From assembly GCF_030160455.1 (NCBI RefSeq), contig NZ_BSOJ01000028.1, positions 40,989 through 104,988 of the forward strand: DNA of 64,000 nt, written 5' to 3'. The stretch is from Limnobacter litoralis. Its GTDB lineage: Bacteria > Pseudomonadota > Gammaproteobacteria > Burkholderiales > Burkholderiaceae_B. The position numbers were made by a program, and so were the translations under genes. Below, one piece after another: positions 37,267-48,341 of the stretch (position 1 is the stretch's first letter; each line of letters begins with the position of its first letter). The notes under the pieces were generated by a model. The model was not told where the DNA came from, ran no database searches, and worked only from the letters and a program-made list of their open reading frames with translations.

Positions 37267-38850
37267 ATGCGCCTCTTGCGCCCCAGAAAATGGCTGCTTT
37301 CAGCCTGTTTTGCCACTGTGTCACTGAGCGTGTTGAGTTCGAATCTCTATGCAGACGGCATTGGGAACCTCCCCAACCTTGGCGATGCTGGCAGCAGCGA
37401 GCTCTCCGTGCAGGATGAGAAGAAGCTGGGAGACCTCATCATGCGGGACTATCGCACGTTCGGTCAAATCAACGACGACAGCGAAATTACGGGTTTTCTG
37501 AACCGATTTGGTGCAAAAATCGTAACGGCTGCCGGTGCCTCTCCCTCTGACTTTGAATTTTTTCTGGTGACCGACAAAACCATCAACGCGTTTGCATTGC
37601 CTGGTGGTCACATTGGGGTGAACAGCGGTTTGATCGCATCGGCTCACACTGAGTCTGAACTGGCCTCGGTTCTAGCGCACGAGGTTGGACACGTCACTCA
37701 GCGACACATCGCACGCATGTACAGTCAGCAGAAGCAGACCAGTCTGGTCTCTGCCGCTGCAATTATTGCCGGTATTCTTTTGGCATCGAGCAATCCGGAT
37801 GCCGCGCAGGGTGTCATCGCCGCTGGTGCAGGCTATTCAGTCAATCAGCAATTGTCTTTTTCCCGAGATTCAGAAAGGGAAGCAGATCGGGTCGGTTTTG
37901 CAACGCTTGAAGCGGCTGGGTTCAATCCCCAAGGTATGGTTGATTTCTTCGGTCGCCTTCAGAAGAGTGCGCGCCTGTATGAAAACAACGCGCCTGCTTA
38001 TCTGCAAACCCACCCTTTGACCGCCGAGCGGATTGCGGACATCAGAAACCGCGCGGGATTGGTCCCCGAGAAAAAGGATTACAACGACGACCCGCTTGAG
38101 TTTGAACTGGTGCGGGTCAAGGCAATTGTTGTAGCAGACAAATCTCCCCAGGACCTGAATGATCAACTTCGAATTTTTCAGGAGCCCATGATTCAGGAGA
38201 ACATTAAGAACCCGGTGGTTCTTGCCTACGGGCGCAGCCTGGTGTTGTCAAAACTGGGCAAAACGCAGCAGGCTTTGACAGAGGTTACCAAGGCGATTGA
38301 CCTCTATGATCAAGGGCGCTCTGTGGTCAAGGTTCAGGTGATGCCCGCCATGCTGCAGGCTGAGCGGTTGCGCTTGCGCTTGAAGCTTTATGACACCGGT
38401 CGTCCTGATTTAGTGCCCAATCGCGCAGACAGCACTTTGAACCCACAAGAAAAGAAGCTGTTGGCAGATCTGGAAGATTTCCGTGAGACCTACAAGGGCA
38501 ACATGTCTGTGAAATTGCTGTATGCCCGTGGATTGCAAAGCTTGGGCCTGCATGAAAAGGCCGAACAGTTCTTACGGGATTTGACAGCGGCTTACCGCTC
38601 CAATGGGGATCTATTTGAGTTGGCCGCCAAAAGTGCCCAGGCGCTGGGTAAGCAGGCCGATCAACATTATTTCCTGGCTCAGTCCTATGCTGCACGCGGT
38701 GCTTACTTACCCGCCATTGAACAAACGCAGATTGCGAAGCGTTTTGCCACCAACGATTATTACTTGCTGGCGGAAATTGACGCCAAGCAGCGAGAGTACA
38801 AGCAAAAGGCCGATGAACAGCGCGAGATGATGAAGTCAATGAAGCAGTAA
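37267..38850 (+). CDS. bepA: Periplasmic M48 metalloprotease with TPR repeats (BepA/YfgC-like)
   Basis: BepA-type proteins help outer-membrane protein assembly and degrade stalled LptD. The 527-residue protein has a signal peptide (MRLLRPRKW, hydrophobic core, cleavage after a region ending LYADG), the M48 zinc motif HEVGHVTQRH near residue 138, the third ligand in SFSRDSEREADRVGF near 200, and TPR helices from about 320 to the end. The ATG at 37267 is preceded by GGAAG; an ATG at 37246 would add seven residues before the signal. Confidence 0.92.
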   Translation: MRLLRPRKWLLSACFATVSLSVLSSNLYADGIGNLPNLGDAGSSELSVQDEKKLGDLIMRDYRTFGQINDDSEITGFLNRFGAKIVTAAGASPSDFEFFLVTDKTINAFALPGGHIGVNSGLIASAHTESELASVLAHEVGHVTQRHIARMYSQQKQTSLVSAAAIIAGILLASSNPDAAQGVIAAGAGYSVNQQLSFSRDSEREADRVGFATLEAAGFNPQGMVDFFGRLQKSARLYENNAPAYLQTHPLTAERIADIRNRAGLVPEKKDYNDDPLEFELVRVKAIVVADKSPQDLNDQLRIFQEPMIQENIKNPVVLAYGRSLVLSKLGKTQQALTEVTKAIDLYDQGRSVVKVQVMPAMLQAERLRLRLKLYDTGRPDLVPNRADSTLNPQEKKLLADLEDFRETYKGNMSVKLLYARGLQSLGLHEKAEQFLRDLTAAYRSNGDLFELAAKSAQALGKQADQHYFLAQSYAARGAYLPAIEQTQIAKRFATNDYYLLAEIDAKQREYKQKADEQREMMKSMKQ

Positions 38851-38901
38851 ACCACGGCTTCAACGGGTCATCATTCGCGCATTCGGGCCGAGGGTGTCTT
38901 A

Positions 38902-39906
38902 TTAAGCCGTCTGGTGATAACTCAAAACCCGATTGACCTCATTGGCTGAACCCAATACCACCGAGCATCGTTGGTGAAGATCAAGTGGCTCAATATCCAG
39001 AATACGGGTTTCCGCGTCGCACGCTGTACCGCCTGCTTGTTCCACCAAAAAACTCATGGGGTTGGCCTCGTACATCAAGCGGAGCTTGCCCGGTTTGCTA
39101 GGGTCGCGTTGGTCTTTGGGGTACATGAAGATTCCGCCGCGAGTCAAAACCCGGTGCACATCAGCCACCATCGACGCGATCCACCGCATGTTGAAATCTT
39201 TGCCACGTGGACCGGTTTTACCCATGAGCAATTCTTCAATGTATTTTTGCACCGGGGCGTACCAGTGACGCTGGTTTGACATGTTGATGGCGAACTCTTT
39301 GGTGTCTTCCGAAATTTGCATTCTTTCGGCCGTCAATACAAACTCGGCTGCCTCTCTGTCCAAAGTAAAGCCATACACGCCATCACCAAAGGTAAGCACC
39401 ATCTGGGTTTGAGGACCGTACACAACGTACCCGGCTGCAACTTGGGTGTGGCCAGCTTGCAAGAATGATTCGTTGGTAATCAAGCCATTTTCAGGGTTTT
39501 GAAGCACGGAAAAAATTGTGCCGATTGAGACATTCACATCAATGTTGCTGGAGCCGTCCAACGGATCGAACAGAACGAGATAGGGACGGTCCTCACAGCC
39601 ACGCACGGGTGAGCAATCGTCAAGCTCTTCTGAGGCCATTCCGGCCACCACACCTGTCTGCGCCAGAGATTCAAGCAGCATGTCGTTTGCAATGACATCC
39701 AGTTGCTTCTGGGTCTCGCCTTGTACATTTTCTGTTCCTGCTGACCCCAAAATACCAGCCAATGCACCCTTGTGAATGTTGGCAGAGATGTGTCGGCAGG
39801 TGTCGGCCATGGCTTCGATTAAGACAACCATGGCGGCATCGATACCGCCTTTGCCTTGCTTCGTGGTGCAAACATTTAAAAAATCAGACAAATTCGTTCT
39901 AGTCAT
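38902..39906 (-). CDS. fbp: Class I fructose-1,6-bisphosphatase
   Basis: Fbp removes the 1-phosphate in gluconeogenesis. The 334-residue protein has the metal and substrate motifs ASEELDD near residue 94, [21 protein letters not shown] near 112, and [13 protein letters not shown] near 285. In betaproteobacteria it is the usual isozyme. It reads in the same direction as pepN and starts 32 bases after the pepN stop, so they may be co-transcribed. It converges with the protease gene. Confidence 0.97.
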   Translation of the reverse strand: MTRTNLSDFLNVCTTKQGKGGIDAAMVVLIEAMADTCRHISANIHKGALAGILGSAGTENVQGETQKQLDVIANDMLLESLAQTGVVAGMASEELDDCSPVRGCEDRPYLVLFDPLDGSSNIDVNVSIGTIFSVLQNPENGLITNESFLQAGHTQVAAGYVVYGPQTQMVLTFGDGVYGFTLDREAAEFVLTAERMQISEDTKEFAINMSNQRHWYAPVQKYIEELLMGKTGPRGKDFNMRWIASMVADVHRVLTRGGIFMYPKDQRDPSKPGKLRLMYEANPMSFLVEQAGGTACDAETRILDIEPLDLHQRCSVVLGSANEVNRVLSYHQTA

Positions 39907-39938
39907 TTGAGCATGAGCCTGTGTTTGAGAGGTATGAA

Positions 39939-42653
39939 TTAGTGTGCTGGCAGGGCACCCAGTGCCTTGCTGATGATTTCATGCACATCGGGTGACAATC
40001 CATCGTGGGCATTGATCTTCTCGAGCGCAGCACGCGCCTGCGTCTGCAGGCTTGGAGTCAATTTGCTCCAGCGGTCCAGCGCGCGGGCCATGCGTCCAGC
40101 AACTTGAGGATTGATGGCGTTGAGTTCAATCACCAGAGAAGCCCAAAGCTGATAACCCACGCCCGTGTGTTGATGAAATACGCTGGGGTTTTGCATGGCA
40201 AATGCTGCGAGTACAGAGCGTGCCCGGTTTGGATTCTTCAGATTGAAGGCCGGGTGTTTCAGCAAGGCTTGAATGCGTTCCAATGGATTGCCGGCTGGAT
40301 GGCTGGCGGGCGTCGTCGCTTGTGTCATGAACCACTTGTCCAGTGCCAGTGCTTCTTTCTGGAACATATTGAAAAACTGGTCCAGTTCGCTTTGAGCGTC
40401 TTCCGCATTGTGGGCAAGAAGATTGAGCGCACCGAGGCGATCGGTCATGTTGTCAGCTGAAAGAAATTGACTTCGAGCGAGGCTTTGACCCGGTTCATCG
40501 ACGGTCAGGTAGGCAAGAGAGGCATTTTTCAAAGCCCGTTTGCCCGCCGCCACGGCGTTGTACTCATAACGTTCCGTATGGGTTGCTCTAGCTTGGTAGA
40601 GTTTGAGCAAGGGGCCCTGATTGCACGCAGCGAGGTATTCACGCAAGGTTTGCCGTGCAAAATGCAGGGCAACGGGGTCTACAAGTCCGTCAAACAGTTC
40701 AAACAAGGTGTTTTCGCTGGGCAAAGCGATCGCCAAAGCCCTGAAGCCATCCGACAGGCTGGGGTCTTCAAGGAGGTCGGCCATCATGAGATTGGCGGCC
40801 TGAACCAGTTTGCCTGAGGTGTCTCCGGAAGATTGGTAGATTTCGAAGATGGCTTGCGTAAATACCTGCTGACCAGCGTCCCACCGGTTGAACGGATCAT
40901 TGTCATGGCGCGCCAAGAAAACCAGTTCTTCGAGACTGTACTCGGCTCGAACCTGCACAGGGGCGGAAAATCCGCGAAACAGTGAGGGCACCGTGCCCTT
41001 TGCAACACCTTGGAACACAAATACTTGTTCCGTTTCGGTGAAATTCAGAATGTCACCCGATAAGGCGTTTTTGGGGCTTTTGAGCTGCAGAGGCAGGTCA
41101 AGGCCTGTGTTGCTGACCAGACCTATTCTCACCGGAATGTGAAACGCCGGTTTTTCAGCTTGACCGGGTGTTGGTGCGCAGCTTTGTTTGAGCGTCAAAA
41201 CCAATTCAGATTCATCGGCCTTGTAATGCCAGCTCGCCGATACATTGGGTGTGCCTGCCTGAGAATACCAGTGTCGGAATTGCTTTAAATCTTGATCGGG
41301 CTTGATTTCTTGCAGAGCCGTTTCCATGGCAGCCACAAAGTCTTCGCAAGTGGCCGCTTGACCATCGTGTCTGTCAAAGTAGATGCGCATACCCCGCTGA
41401 AACTGCTCCTCGCCCAACAGTGTGTGTTGCATCCGAATGACCTCAGCCCCTTTTTCGTACACGGTCACGGTGTAGAAGTTGTTGATTTCCTGATAGCTGT
41501 CGGGTCGTATAGGGTGTGCCATGGGGCCCGCATCTTCAGGAAATTGCGCTGCACGCAGCACCTTCACATCATCGATGCGTTTCACGGCCCTGGCAGATGC
41601 CGCCTGTTGTGCATCAAGCCCTTTGGCAAGCATGTCGGCTGAAAACTCCTGATCTCTAAACACGGTGAGACCTTCTTTCAGGGAAAGCTGAAACCAGTCC
41701 CGGCAGGTGACGCGATTACCCGTCCAGTTGTGAAAATATTCATGGCCAACCACACTTTCCACATTTTCGAAATCAATGTCGGTGGCCAGTTGAGGGTTGG
41801 CGAACACGAACTTGGTGTTAAAAATGTTCAACCCCTTGTTCTCCATCGCCCCCATGTTGAAGTCGGCCGTGGCCACAATCATGAAGCGGTCCAGATCAAG
41901 GTCAAGGCCAAATCGTTGCCTGTCCCATTCGATGGCGTGCTTAAGGCTCTGCATGGCAAAGTCGGTTTTGTCGAGGTTGCCGGGTTCGACCCAGACCTGC
42001 AGCAAGGCAGGTTGACCGTTGGATTTTGTGATGGATTCTTCTTGGCAGACAAACTGACCCGCGACCAGCGCAAACAGGTAGGCCGGTTTCGGAAAAGGAT
42101 CTTCCCACACGGTCCGGTGCTTTCCATCGGGCAACTTCTGACTGTCGATCAGGTTTCCATTCGACAATGTGACCGGGTAAGCAGCCTGATCGGCTCGAAG
42201 TGTAACTGTGAACCGGCTCAATACGTCTGGTCGATCCGGAAAGTAGGTAATGCGGCGAAAACCCTGCGCTTCACACTGGGTGAAAAAATTGCCGTTGGAC
42301 ATGTACAGACCTTCCAGACGTGTATTGCCAGATGGTCGAATACGAACCGCAATTTCAAGTGTGCCTTGCTTTGGCGCGTTGGGGATGATCAGCTGGGTGT
42401 CGGTCTGCTGGTACAACGATTCATCCAGCAATTTTCCGTCGAGCGTGACGCATTCCAGTTGCAGATCCTCACCATCCAGAACAATTGGCAGGCCCTCAGC
42501 TTGTTGTAGATGCCAAGGTGAAAAATCCAGTCTGCTTTTAACCAGAGTGCTTTCTGCATCCAGATCAAATTCGAGCAGCGTGCGGTCTATTCGGTGGTTC
42601 GGTGTTGAATAGTCTTTGCGGTAATGGGTTACTGCGCTTTGTGGATTTTTCAT
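39939..42653 (-). CDS. pepN: Aminopeptidase N
   Basis: PepN is the broad-range M1 zinc aminopeptidase in the cytosol. The 904-residue protein has the substrate motif GAMENKGLN and the zinc site [14 protein letters not shown], followed by the third ligand Glu ([16 protein letters not shown]), the E. coli-type PepN signature. Its length (E. coli 870) and N-terminal [13 protein letters not shown] fit PepN rather than other M1 enzymes. It follows the UreE-like gene by 35 bases. Confidence 0.97.
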   Translation of the reverse strand: MKNPQSAVTHYRKDYSTPNHRIDRTLLEFDLDAESTLVKSRLDFSPWHLQQAEGLPIVLDGEDLQLECVTLDGKLLDESLYQQTDTQLIIPNAPKQGTLEIAVRIRPSGNTRLEGLYMSNGNFFTQCEAQGFRRITYFPDRPDVLSRFTVTLRADQAAYPVTLSNGNLIDSQKLPDGKHRTVWEDPFPKPAYLFALVAGQFVCQEESITKSNGQPALLQVWVEPGNLDKTDFAMQSLKHAIEWDRQRFGLDLDLDRFMIVATADFNMGAMENKGLNIFNTKFVFANPQLATDIDFENVESVVGHEYFHNWTGNRVTCRDWFQLSLKEGLTVFRDQEFSADMLAKGLDAQQAASARAVKRIDDVKVLRAAQFPEDAGPMAHPIRPDSYQEINNFYTVTVYEKGAEVIRMQHTLLGEEQFQRGMRIYFDRHDGQAATCEDFVAAMETALQEIKPDQDLKQFRHWYSQAGTPNVSASWHYKADESELVLTLKQSCAPTPGQAEKPAFHIPVRIGLVSNTGLDLPLQLKSPKNALSGDILNFTETEQVFVFQGVAKGTVPSLFRGFSAPVQVRAEYSLEELVFLARHDNDPFNRWDAGQQVFTQAIFEIYQSSGDTSGKLVQAANLMMADLLEDPSLSDGFRALAIALPSENTLFELFDGLVDPVALHFARQTLREYLAACNQGPLLKLYQARATHTERYEYNAVAAGKRALKNASLAYLTVDEPGQSLARSQFLSADNMTDRLGALNLLAHNAEDAQSELDQFFNMFQKEALALDKWFMTQATTPASHPAGNPLERIQALLKHPAFNLKNPNRARSVLAAFAMQNPSVFHQHTGVGYQLWASLVIELNAINPQVAGRMARALDRWSKLTPSLQTQARAALEKINAHDGLSPDVHEIISKALGALPAH

Positions 42654-42688
42654 TCAGTGCTGCATCCTTGGCGAGGCCATTGAATCAA

Positions 42689-43261
42689 TCAGTGGTCGTG
42701 CTTGTGGTCGTGATGGTCGTGGTGGTGAGCATGATCGTGGTCATGGCCGTGATCATGGCCGCAGCAATCGTTATGTTTGATTTCTGGCACACTGATTTCG
42801 ACGATAGGACCCTGGGTTTGCGTGAAGCTCAAGCCAAAATGCTCAAGCATGTGCATGCAATCATGACTGGCAACAAGCAGGATTGAGTCATCAAGCAACT
42901 GTACGGGCCACATGCTCAGGCCCGCGACGTGCAAAAATTCTTCCACGTTGGCCTGTTGTCTTGGCACCTGAAAAAGATCCTCAGAGGCCGCTGCAACAAT
43001 CAGCCAATCGTTGGCAGACGAAATAAGTCGATCACCCACTTCAACAGGATCTTCGATGTGGCATACAAGTTGTGTTCCATCAACAGCCACGCAATCGTGT
43101 GGTACTTCTTGCCGTTGATCGAAGGTCAGTTCTACGGTTTTTGCATTCTTGAGCAAAACCGAAGCGACTTTCTGGCTTGACTTGATGACTTTGTTAAACA
43201 CGGGCCCCTCGTGGGTGTGGTGCGAGTGGTCGTGATGCTCGTGATGGTGATCGTGTGCCAT
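42689..43261 (-). CDS. UreE-like metallochaperone with His-rich tails at both ends
   Basis: The 190-residue protein aligns by eye with UreE: an N-terminal peptide-binding-like domain (LTFDQRQEV near residue 45) and a ferredoxin-like metal domain (about 108-160). The first 17 residues contain ten His and the last 22 contain thirteen. The conserved metal-binding His of UreE (His96 in Klebsiella, GNRHVPLQ) is replaced by Met117 (LSMWPVQL), and the later HDH becomes HDCMH, with a Cys pair at 166-167 before the tail. No urease or hydrogenase genes are nearby. Metal storage or delivery of Ni, Co, Cu or Zn is inferred, not shown. Confidence 0.7.
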   Translation of the reverse strand: MAHDHHHEHHDHSHHTHEGPVFNKVIKSSQKVASVLLKNAKTVELTFDQRQEVPHDCVAVDGTQLVCHIEDPVEVGDRLISSANDWLIVAAASEDLFQVPRQQANVEEFLHVAGLSMWPVQLLDDSILLVASHDCMHMLEHFGLSFTQTQGPIVEISVPEIKHNDCCGHDHGHDHDHAHHHDHHDHKHDH

Positions 43262-43270
43262 GAGTGTTGC

Positions 43271-43756
43271 TTAATCCCTGAAATTTTCAAACCCGAGAGG
43301 GGTGTCTGTGACATTCTTTTTGAGCAATGCAATTGCGTTTTGCAGATCGTCCCGTTTTGCACCCTGAATGCGCACAGTGTCGCCCTGGATGCTGGCTTGC
43401 ACCTTCATTTTGCTGTCTTTGATTTCCTTGACCACTTGTTTGGCCAGGTCTTTGTCCAAGCCGTTTTTAATCAATACATGTTGCTTGAGTTTGTCACCGG
43501 AAATTTTTTCTTTTTTGTCAAAGGTCAGAAAACGGACATCCACATTGCGCTTCGCAAATTTGCTGCGCATGACCTCAGCAACCTGTTCAAGCTTGAAATC
43601 GTCATCAGCGAAGAGATATAAAATGTTTTCCGCCAGTTCTATCCTGGCGTCAGAGCCTTTAAAATCGAAACGATTGGAGATTTCTTTGTTGACCTGGTCC
43701 ACGGCGTTACGCACTTCGATCAGGTCTGGTTTGCAGACCACATCAAAAGACGGCAT
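43271..43756 (-). CDS. yajQ: YajQ-family nucleotide-binding protein
   Basis: YajQ-like proteins bind nucleotides, and a Xanthomonas member binds cyclic di-GMP. The 161-residue protein starts [19 protein letters not shown] and has the family [10 protein letters not shown] near residue 32 and [33 protein letters not shown] near 105-138 in two ferredoxin-like domains. The ATG at 43756 is preceded by GGAAGGA. It is divergent from murB, 51 bases away, and upstream of the UreE-like gene by 9 bases. Confidence 0.95.
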   Translation of the reverse strand: MPSFDVVCKPDLIEVRNAVDQVNKEISNRFDFKGSDARIELAENILYLFADDDFKLEQVAEVMRSKFAKRNVDVRFLTFDKKEKISGDKLKQHVLIKNGLDKDLAKQVVKEIKDSKMKVQASIQGDTVRIQGAKRDDLQNAIALLKKNVTDTPLGFENFRD

Positions 43757-43807
43757 AGTTTTTTCCTTCCAACATAATGCTTTATTGTAATCTTTTGGAC
43801 CTGCCGA

Positions 43808-44845
43808 ATGTCGCCCTCGCTGATTCCCGCTGAAGTTGATCTTCAACCTCTGCACACTTTTCACCTGCCAGCTCGGGCCGGGCACTTTCGATCCATCTGC
43901 AATTCGGACGATTTGAGGGCCTACGCCGTCCAGGTTCGCCGCGGTGAACCCGTCGTGTTGCTCGGGGAAGGCAGCAACACCGTGTTTCTCTCCGATTTGC
44001 CTGCACACACCGTGTGGCAAATGAGAATGCGTGGCCGAAGTTACCTGGGAGTTCGCGAGAGCTGTCATCATTTGCGCGTGATGGCCGGGGAGAATTGGCA
44101 TGAACTCGTGGAATGGACCGTGGCCATGGGTTGGCCTGGCCTTGAAAACCTGGCCCTGATTCCGGGGGCGGTGGGTGCAAGCCCGGTGCAGAATATTGGC
44201 GCTTACGGGCTGGAGTTGAAAGATCGAATTGCCGGGGTTGAAGTGTTTGATGTTCAGTCAGAAACGGTCAATTTCATGTCTGCGGCTGAATGTCAGTTTG
44301 CCTACAGGGACAGCCTTTTCAAGGCTCGAGGGCCGCAGCATTGGGTGATTACGGCGGTTCACTTTGCATTACCAGTCGTCTGGAACCCCGTTTTGAATTA
44401 CGGCGATCTTGCTGCCAGAGTGGCGTCTATTGGGTTTCTTCATCCTTTCAATGTCATGCAAGCTGTCATTGACATTCGGACCTCAAAATTGCCAGATCCA
44501 GAAGTGTTGGGCAACAGTGGCAGTTTTTTCAAAAATCCGATTGTCGATGAAAGGTGCGGAGCACAGTTGCAACTCGATCATCCCGGCGTGCCCGTTTACC
44601 CTGTAGAGCATGGCCAATTCAAGCTTGCTGCAGGTTGGCTGATCGATCAGTGTGGATTGAAAGGGGTCAAGGTGAGGGGTGTTTCTGTTTACAGACAACA
44701 AGCCTTGATTCTGGTCAATGAAGGCGAGGGCGATGGGCAAGCCCTGCTGCAGTTGATTTCAACTGTCAAGCAACGGGTTTTTGAGAAGTTTGGTGTCATG
44801 CTGGAACCGGAGCCCAATCTGCTTGGGCAGCCGGTTCCATGCTGA
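43808..44845 (+). CDS. murB: UDP-N-acetylenolpyruvoylglucosamine reductase
   Basis: MurB reduces UDP-enolpyruvyl-GlcNAc to UDP-MurNAc with NADPH and FAD. The 345-residue protein is the E. coli-like type I form: [20 protein letters not shown] near residue 49, [28 protein letters not shown] near 119-146, FAYRDSLFK near 168 and the catalytic Ser in [11 protein letters not shown] near 237. It converges with argG, separated by 10 bases. Confidence 0.97.
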   Translation: MSPSLIPAEVDLQPLHTFHLPARAGHFRSICNSDDLRAYAVQVRRGEPVVLLGEGSNTVFLSDLPAHTVWQMRMRGRSYLGVRESCHHLRVMAGENWHELVEWTVAMGWPGLENLALIPGAVGASPVQNIGAYGLELKDRIAGVEVFDVQSETVNFMSAAECQFAYRDSLFKARGPQHWVITAVHFALPVVWNPVLNYGDLAARVASIGFLHPFNVMQAVIDIRTSKLPDPEVLGNSGSFFKNPIVDERCGAQLQLDHPGVPVYPVEHGQFKLAAGWLIDQCGLKGVKVRGVSVYRQQALILVNEGEGDGQALLQLISTVKQRVFEKFGVMLEPEPNLLGQPVPC

Positions 44846-44855
44846 TCAATTTGAA

Positions 44856-46085
44856 TTAGCCGCCGCGTTTATTGGCCGCATTTTTGGCGATACGCAAGCG
44901 CAGGGCGTTCAGCTTGATAAAGCCTGCGGCATCGGCCTGATTGTAAGCGCCACCATCGTCGTCGAATGTTGCAATCTGTTCGTCAAACAGTGTGTTTTTC
45001 GAGTCTCGAGCAACCACCGTGACACTTCCTTTGTACAGCTTGACGCGAACCCAGCCGTTCACACCTGCCTGAGTGTGATTGATCAGCACTTGAAGCGCCT
45101 CGCGTTCAGGTGCCCACCAGTAGCCGTTGTAAATCAGGCTGGCGTAGCGGGGCATCAAATCGTCTTTCAGGTGGGCCACTTCGCGGTCCAGCGTGATTGA
45201 TTCAATCGCACGGTGAGCCTTCAAAATGATGGTACCGCCGGGTGTTTCATAACAGCCGCGAGACTTCATGCCGACATAGCGGTTTTCGACCAGATCCAGT
45301 CGACCAACACCGTGCTTCCCACCCACTTCGTTCAAGTGTGTCAACACTTGTGCGGGGGTCATTCGTGCACCGTTGATGGCAACAATGTCACCCTTGTCGA
45401 ATTCGAGATCCAGATACTCGGGGGCGTCAGGCGCGTCTTCCGGCCTTACAGTCCAACGCCACATGCTCTCTTCGGCTTCAGCCTTCGGGCTTTCAAGGTG
45501 ACGGCCTTCGTAGCTGATGTGCAAAAGGTTGGCGTCCATGGAGTAGGGGGCTCCACCGTTGCGGTGTTTCATGTCGATAGAGATACCGGCCGCCTCAGCG
45601 TAGGCCAGCAATTTTTCACGCGACAGCAAATCCCACTCCCGCCAAGGGGCGATGACCTTGATATCGGGACGCAAGGCGTAGTAACCAAGCTCGAATCGAA
45701 CCTGATCGTTGCCTTTGCCTGTGGCGCCATGAGAAACCGCATCCGCTTGGGTCTGGTTTGCGATCTCGATCTGCCGCTTGGCGATCAAGGGGCGTGCGAT
45801 CGAAGTGCCCAGCAGGTATTCACCTTCATAGATGGTGTTTGCCCTGAACATGGGGAACACGAAATCCCTGACGAATTCTTCTTTCAAGTCGTCAATGAAA
45901 ATGTTCTCAGGTTTGATACCAAACTTGAGTGCCTTTTGACGCGCAGGTTCCAGTTCTTCTCCCTGACCCAAGTCTGCCGTGAAAGTCACAATTTCGCATT
46001 GGTAATTGTCTTGCAGCCATTTCAAAATCACAGAGGTGTCCAAACCACCTGAGTAGGCCAGTACTACTTTTTTAACGTCGCTCAT
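44856..46085 (-). CDS. argG: Argininosuccinate synthase
   Basis: ArgG joins citrulline and aspartate with ATP. The 409-residue protein has the PP-loop [15 protein letters not shown] near residue 10, the [16 protein letters not shown] region near 120 and [12 protein letters not shown] near 275. It ends a likely argD-argF-argG operon; argF stops 33 bases upstream. ArgH is not in the window. Confidence 0.98.
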   Translation of the reverse strand: MSDVKKVVLAYSGGLDTSVILKWLQDNYQCEIVTFTADLGQGEELEPARQKALKFGIKPENIFIDDLKEEFVRDFVFPMFRANTIYEGEYLLGTSIARPLIAKRQIEIANQTQADAVSHGATGKGNDQVRFELGYYALRPDIKVIAPWREWDLLSREKLLAYAEAAGISIDMKHRNGGAPYSMDANLLHISYEGRHLESPKAEAEESMWRWTVRPEDAPDAPEYLDLEFDKGDIVAINGARMTPAQVLTHLNEVGGKHGVGRLDLVENRYVGMKSRGCYETPGGTIILKAHRAIESITLDREVAHLKDDLMPRYASLIYNGYWWAPEREALQVLINHTQAGVNGWVRVKLYKGSVTVVARDSKNTLFDEQIATFDDDGGAYNQADAAGFIKLNALRLRIAKNAANKRGG

Positions 46086-46118
46086 GTTTCTCGTGTCTTC
46101 AATTGAAAATAGTTAAGT

Positions 46119-47030
46119 TCATTTACGTCCAAGCATCAGAAATTCCATCAGGGCTTTCTGTGTGTGCAGCCGGTTCTCCGCCTCATCCCACACCACACTT
46201 TGTGGGCCGTCGATGACTTCTGCACTGACTTCTTCACCCCGGTGCGCGGGCAGGCAATGCATGAAAACCGCTTCAGGATTTGCCACTGCCATCATTTCTG
46301 CGTCAACCTGAAAATCGGCAAATGCTTTGCGTCGGGCTTTGTTTTCGTCTTCGAAGCCCATGCTGGTCCACACGTCGGTGGTGACAATGTCGGCGCCCTC
46401 ACAGGCTTTCATCGGGTCCGCAAACCATTCATGATGGGTGCCTTTGATATTCACCTTGCTGACGTCAATGTTGTAATCACTTGGCGTAGCAATGTTGACC
46501 TTGAAGTCCAGCAATTCGGCGGCCTGCAACCAGGTTGCGCAAACGTTGTTGCCGTCACCCACCCAGGCCACGGTTTTGCCCTGGATATCCCCCCGATGTT
46601 CGATGAAGGTAAAAATATCGGCCAGTGTTTGGCATGGGTGATATTCGTTGGTCAGGCCATTGATGACCGGCACTCGTGAATGATTGGCAAACCGTTCGAC
46701 GATTTCTTGCTCGTAGGTTCGGATCATCACGATGTCACACATCCTTGAGATGACCTGGGCGGCGTCTTCCACAGGTTCGCCGCGCCCCAACTGGGAATCA
46801 CGGGTGTTCAGGTAGATTGCCGATCCGCCAAGTTGATGCATACCTGCTTCAAAACTGAGTCGTGTCCTGGTCGATGCCTTCTCAAAAATCATGACCAAAG
46901 TTCGATCTTGAAGAGGATAGTAAGGCTCGTAGCGTTTGAATTTGGCTTTGATGTCGCGGGTGCGATTCATCAAATAATCAAATTCATCGCGCGTAATGTC
47001 ATTGAATTCTAGAAAGTGTTTTATTGTCAT
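46119..47030 (-). CDS. argF: Ornithine carbamoyltransferase
   Basis: ArgF makes citrulline from ornithine and carbamoyl phosphate. The 303-residue protein has the carbamoyl phosphate motif ASTRTRLSFE near residue 47, HPCQTLADIFT near 130 and the ornithine site HCLPAHRGEEV near 268. The ATG at 47030 (MTIKHFLEF) is the family start; the frame is open for 22 more codons upstream without homology. argD stops 28 bases upstream. Confidence 0.97.
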   Translation of the reverse strand: MTIKHFLEFNDITRDEFDYLMNRTRDIKAKFKRYEPYYPLQDRTLVMIFEKASTRTRLSFEAGMHQLGGSAIYLNTRDSQLGRGEPVEDAAQVISRMCDIVMIRTYEQEIVERFANHSRVPVINGLTNEYHPCQTLADIFTFIEHRGDIQGKTVAWVGDGNNVCATWLQAAELLDFKVNIATPSDYNIDVSKVNIKGTHHEWFADPMKACEGADIVTTDVWTSMGFEDENKARRKAFADFQVDAEMMAVANPEAVFMHCLPAHRGEEVSAEVIDGPQSVVWDEAENRLHTQKALMEFLMLGRK

Positions 47031-47058
47031 TTTTTGCTCCATACCCCTCCTGCACCAT

Positions 47059-48255
47059 TTACGGCGTTTGCAAAAACGTCCGAATGATGGGCGCAAGCTC
47101 AGTGGCCAGCAATTCCGCTTCTTCGTGTTGAATCACCAATGGTGGCAATAAGCGCACCACATTGTCTCGGGTCACGTTAATAATCAGGCCTTTGTCACGT
47201 GCAATCGCGACCAGTTCGGCACAGGGTTTCAGTAGCTCAATTCCAATCATCAGGCCACGTCCGCGAATTTCGCGCACACCGGCAACACCCGCAAGTTCAC
47301 GTGTCAGGGTTGCTCTGATCAATTGGCCCATGGCCGTCGCGTGCTCAAGCAATCCTTCTTCGGCCATGACCTGAAGGGTAGTGAGCGCTGCCACGCTAAC
47401 CAGCGGTCCGCCTCCGAATGTGGTGCCGTGCGAGCCCGGGCCCATGACTTGATATGCGGGCCCAGCTGCAAGACAGGCGCCAATGGGTACACCTGAACCC
47501 AAGCCTTTGGCCAAAGTGATGACGTCAGGTTGTATGTCGGCGTGCTGAAATCCAAACCATTTGCCGGTTCGGCCTATGCCGCTTTGCACCTCATCGATCA
47601 TGAGCAGCCAGCCGTTGTCGGAGCAAAACTGACGCAAGGTGCGCAGGTAATCTGCGTCAGCAATGTTGATGCCGCCTTCACCTTGGAGAACTTCCAGCAA
47701 CACAGCCTGAATTTCAGGATTTTCGGCTTTGGCCTGTTCAATGGCTGCCATGTTTTTGTAGGGCACACGAACGAATCCCCCCGGCAATTCACCAAATCCG
47801 ACCTTGGCCTTTTCGCTGTCTGTTGCCGCCAGTGTGGCAAGCGTTCTGCCATGCCAGGCGCGTTCCATCACGATGATTTTGGCGTTGTTGATGCCGCGCT
47901 TGTAGCCGTAGTGGCGCGCCAGTTTGATGGCAGCCTCATTGGCTTCAGCACCTGAATTGCAAAAGAATGCCTCTTGCATGTTGGACAAGCGGCATACCTC
48001 ATCGGCCAATGCCGATTGCTCTACGATTCCGTACAGGTTGGACGTGTGAATGAGGCGCGCCGCCTGATCGGCGATTGCCTTGACCAGCTTTGGATGATTG
48101 TGCCCAAGCCCGTTGACTGCAATGCCTGCCAATCCGTCGAGGTACTTTTTGCCGTCCGTGCTCCACAGCCAAGCGCCTTGCCCGTGCGTAAAAGCAATGG
48201 GCTGACGCGAATAAGTTTTCATCAGATGATCAGTCAAGGTAATGCTCGCAATCAA
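47059..48255 (-). CDS. argD: Acetylornithine aminotransferase
   Basis: ArgD is a PLP enzyme of arginine synthesis (and often of lysine synthesis). The 398-residue protein has FFCNSGAEANEAAIKLARHYG near residue 97, the PLP Asp in LLMIDEVQSGIGRTG near 218 and the Schiff-base Lys in TLAKGLGSGVPIGA near 246. The start appears to be TTG at 48255, because the family has about 11 residues before the LM.TY.R motif; ATG at 48222 would cut them off. It is the first gene of the argDFG operon. Confidence 0.95.
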   Translation of the reverse strand: MIASITLTDHLMKTYSRQPIAFTHGQGAWLWSTDGKKYLDGLAGIAVNGLGHNHPKLVKAIADQAARLIHTSNLYGIVEQSALADEVCRLSNMQEAFFCNSGAEANEAAIKLARHYGYKRGINNAKIIVMERAWHGRTLATLAATDSEKAKVGFGELPGGFVRVPYKNMAAIEQAKAENPEIQAVLLEVLQGEGGINIADADYLRTLRQFCSDNGWLLMIDEVQSGIGRTGKWFGFQHADIQPDVITLAKGLGSGVPIGACLAAGPAYQVMGPGSHGTTFGGGPLVSVAALTTLQVMAEEGLLEHATAMGQLIRATLTRELAGVAGVREIRGRGLMIGIELLKPCAELVAIARDKGLIINVTRDNVVRLLPPLVIQHEEAELLATELAPIIRTFLQTP

Positions 48256-48268
48256 ATTAACGGGACTT

Positions 48269-48299
48269 ATAAAAAATGAAACGCAGCCAGAAGCTGCGT
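48269..48299 (-). terminator. Intrinsic terminator after the NDUFA9-like gene
   Basis: ACGCAGC / GCTGCGT with loop CAGAA is followed on the minus strand by TTTCATTTTTT. It lies about 40 bases after the NDUFA9-like stop and about 15 bases before the TTG start of argD. Confidence 0.75.
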
Positions 48300-48341
48300 A
48301 TCATGCAGAACGAAATTGTACGATAAATCAAGGTTTAAGGG

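Noticed and set aside
42602..42886. Val- and Met-rich open frame on the plus strand
   Set aside because: It is the complement of the His-rich C-terminal codons of the UreE-like gene; CAC and CAT read as GTG and ATG on the other strand.
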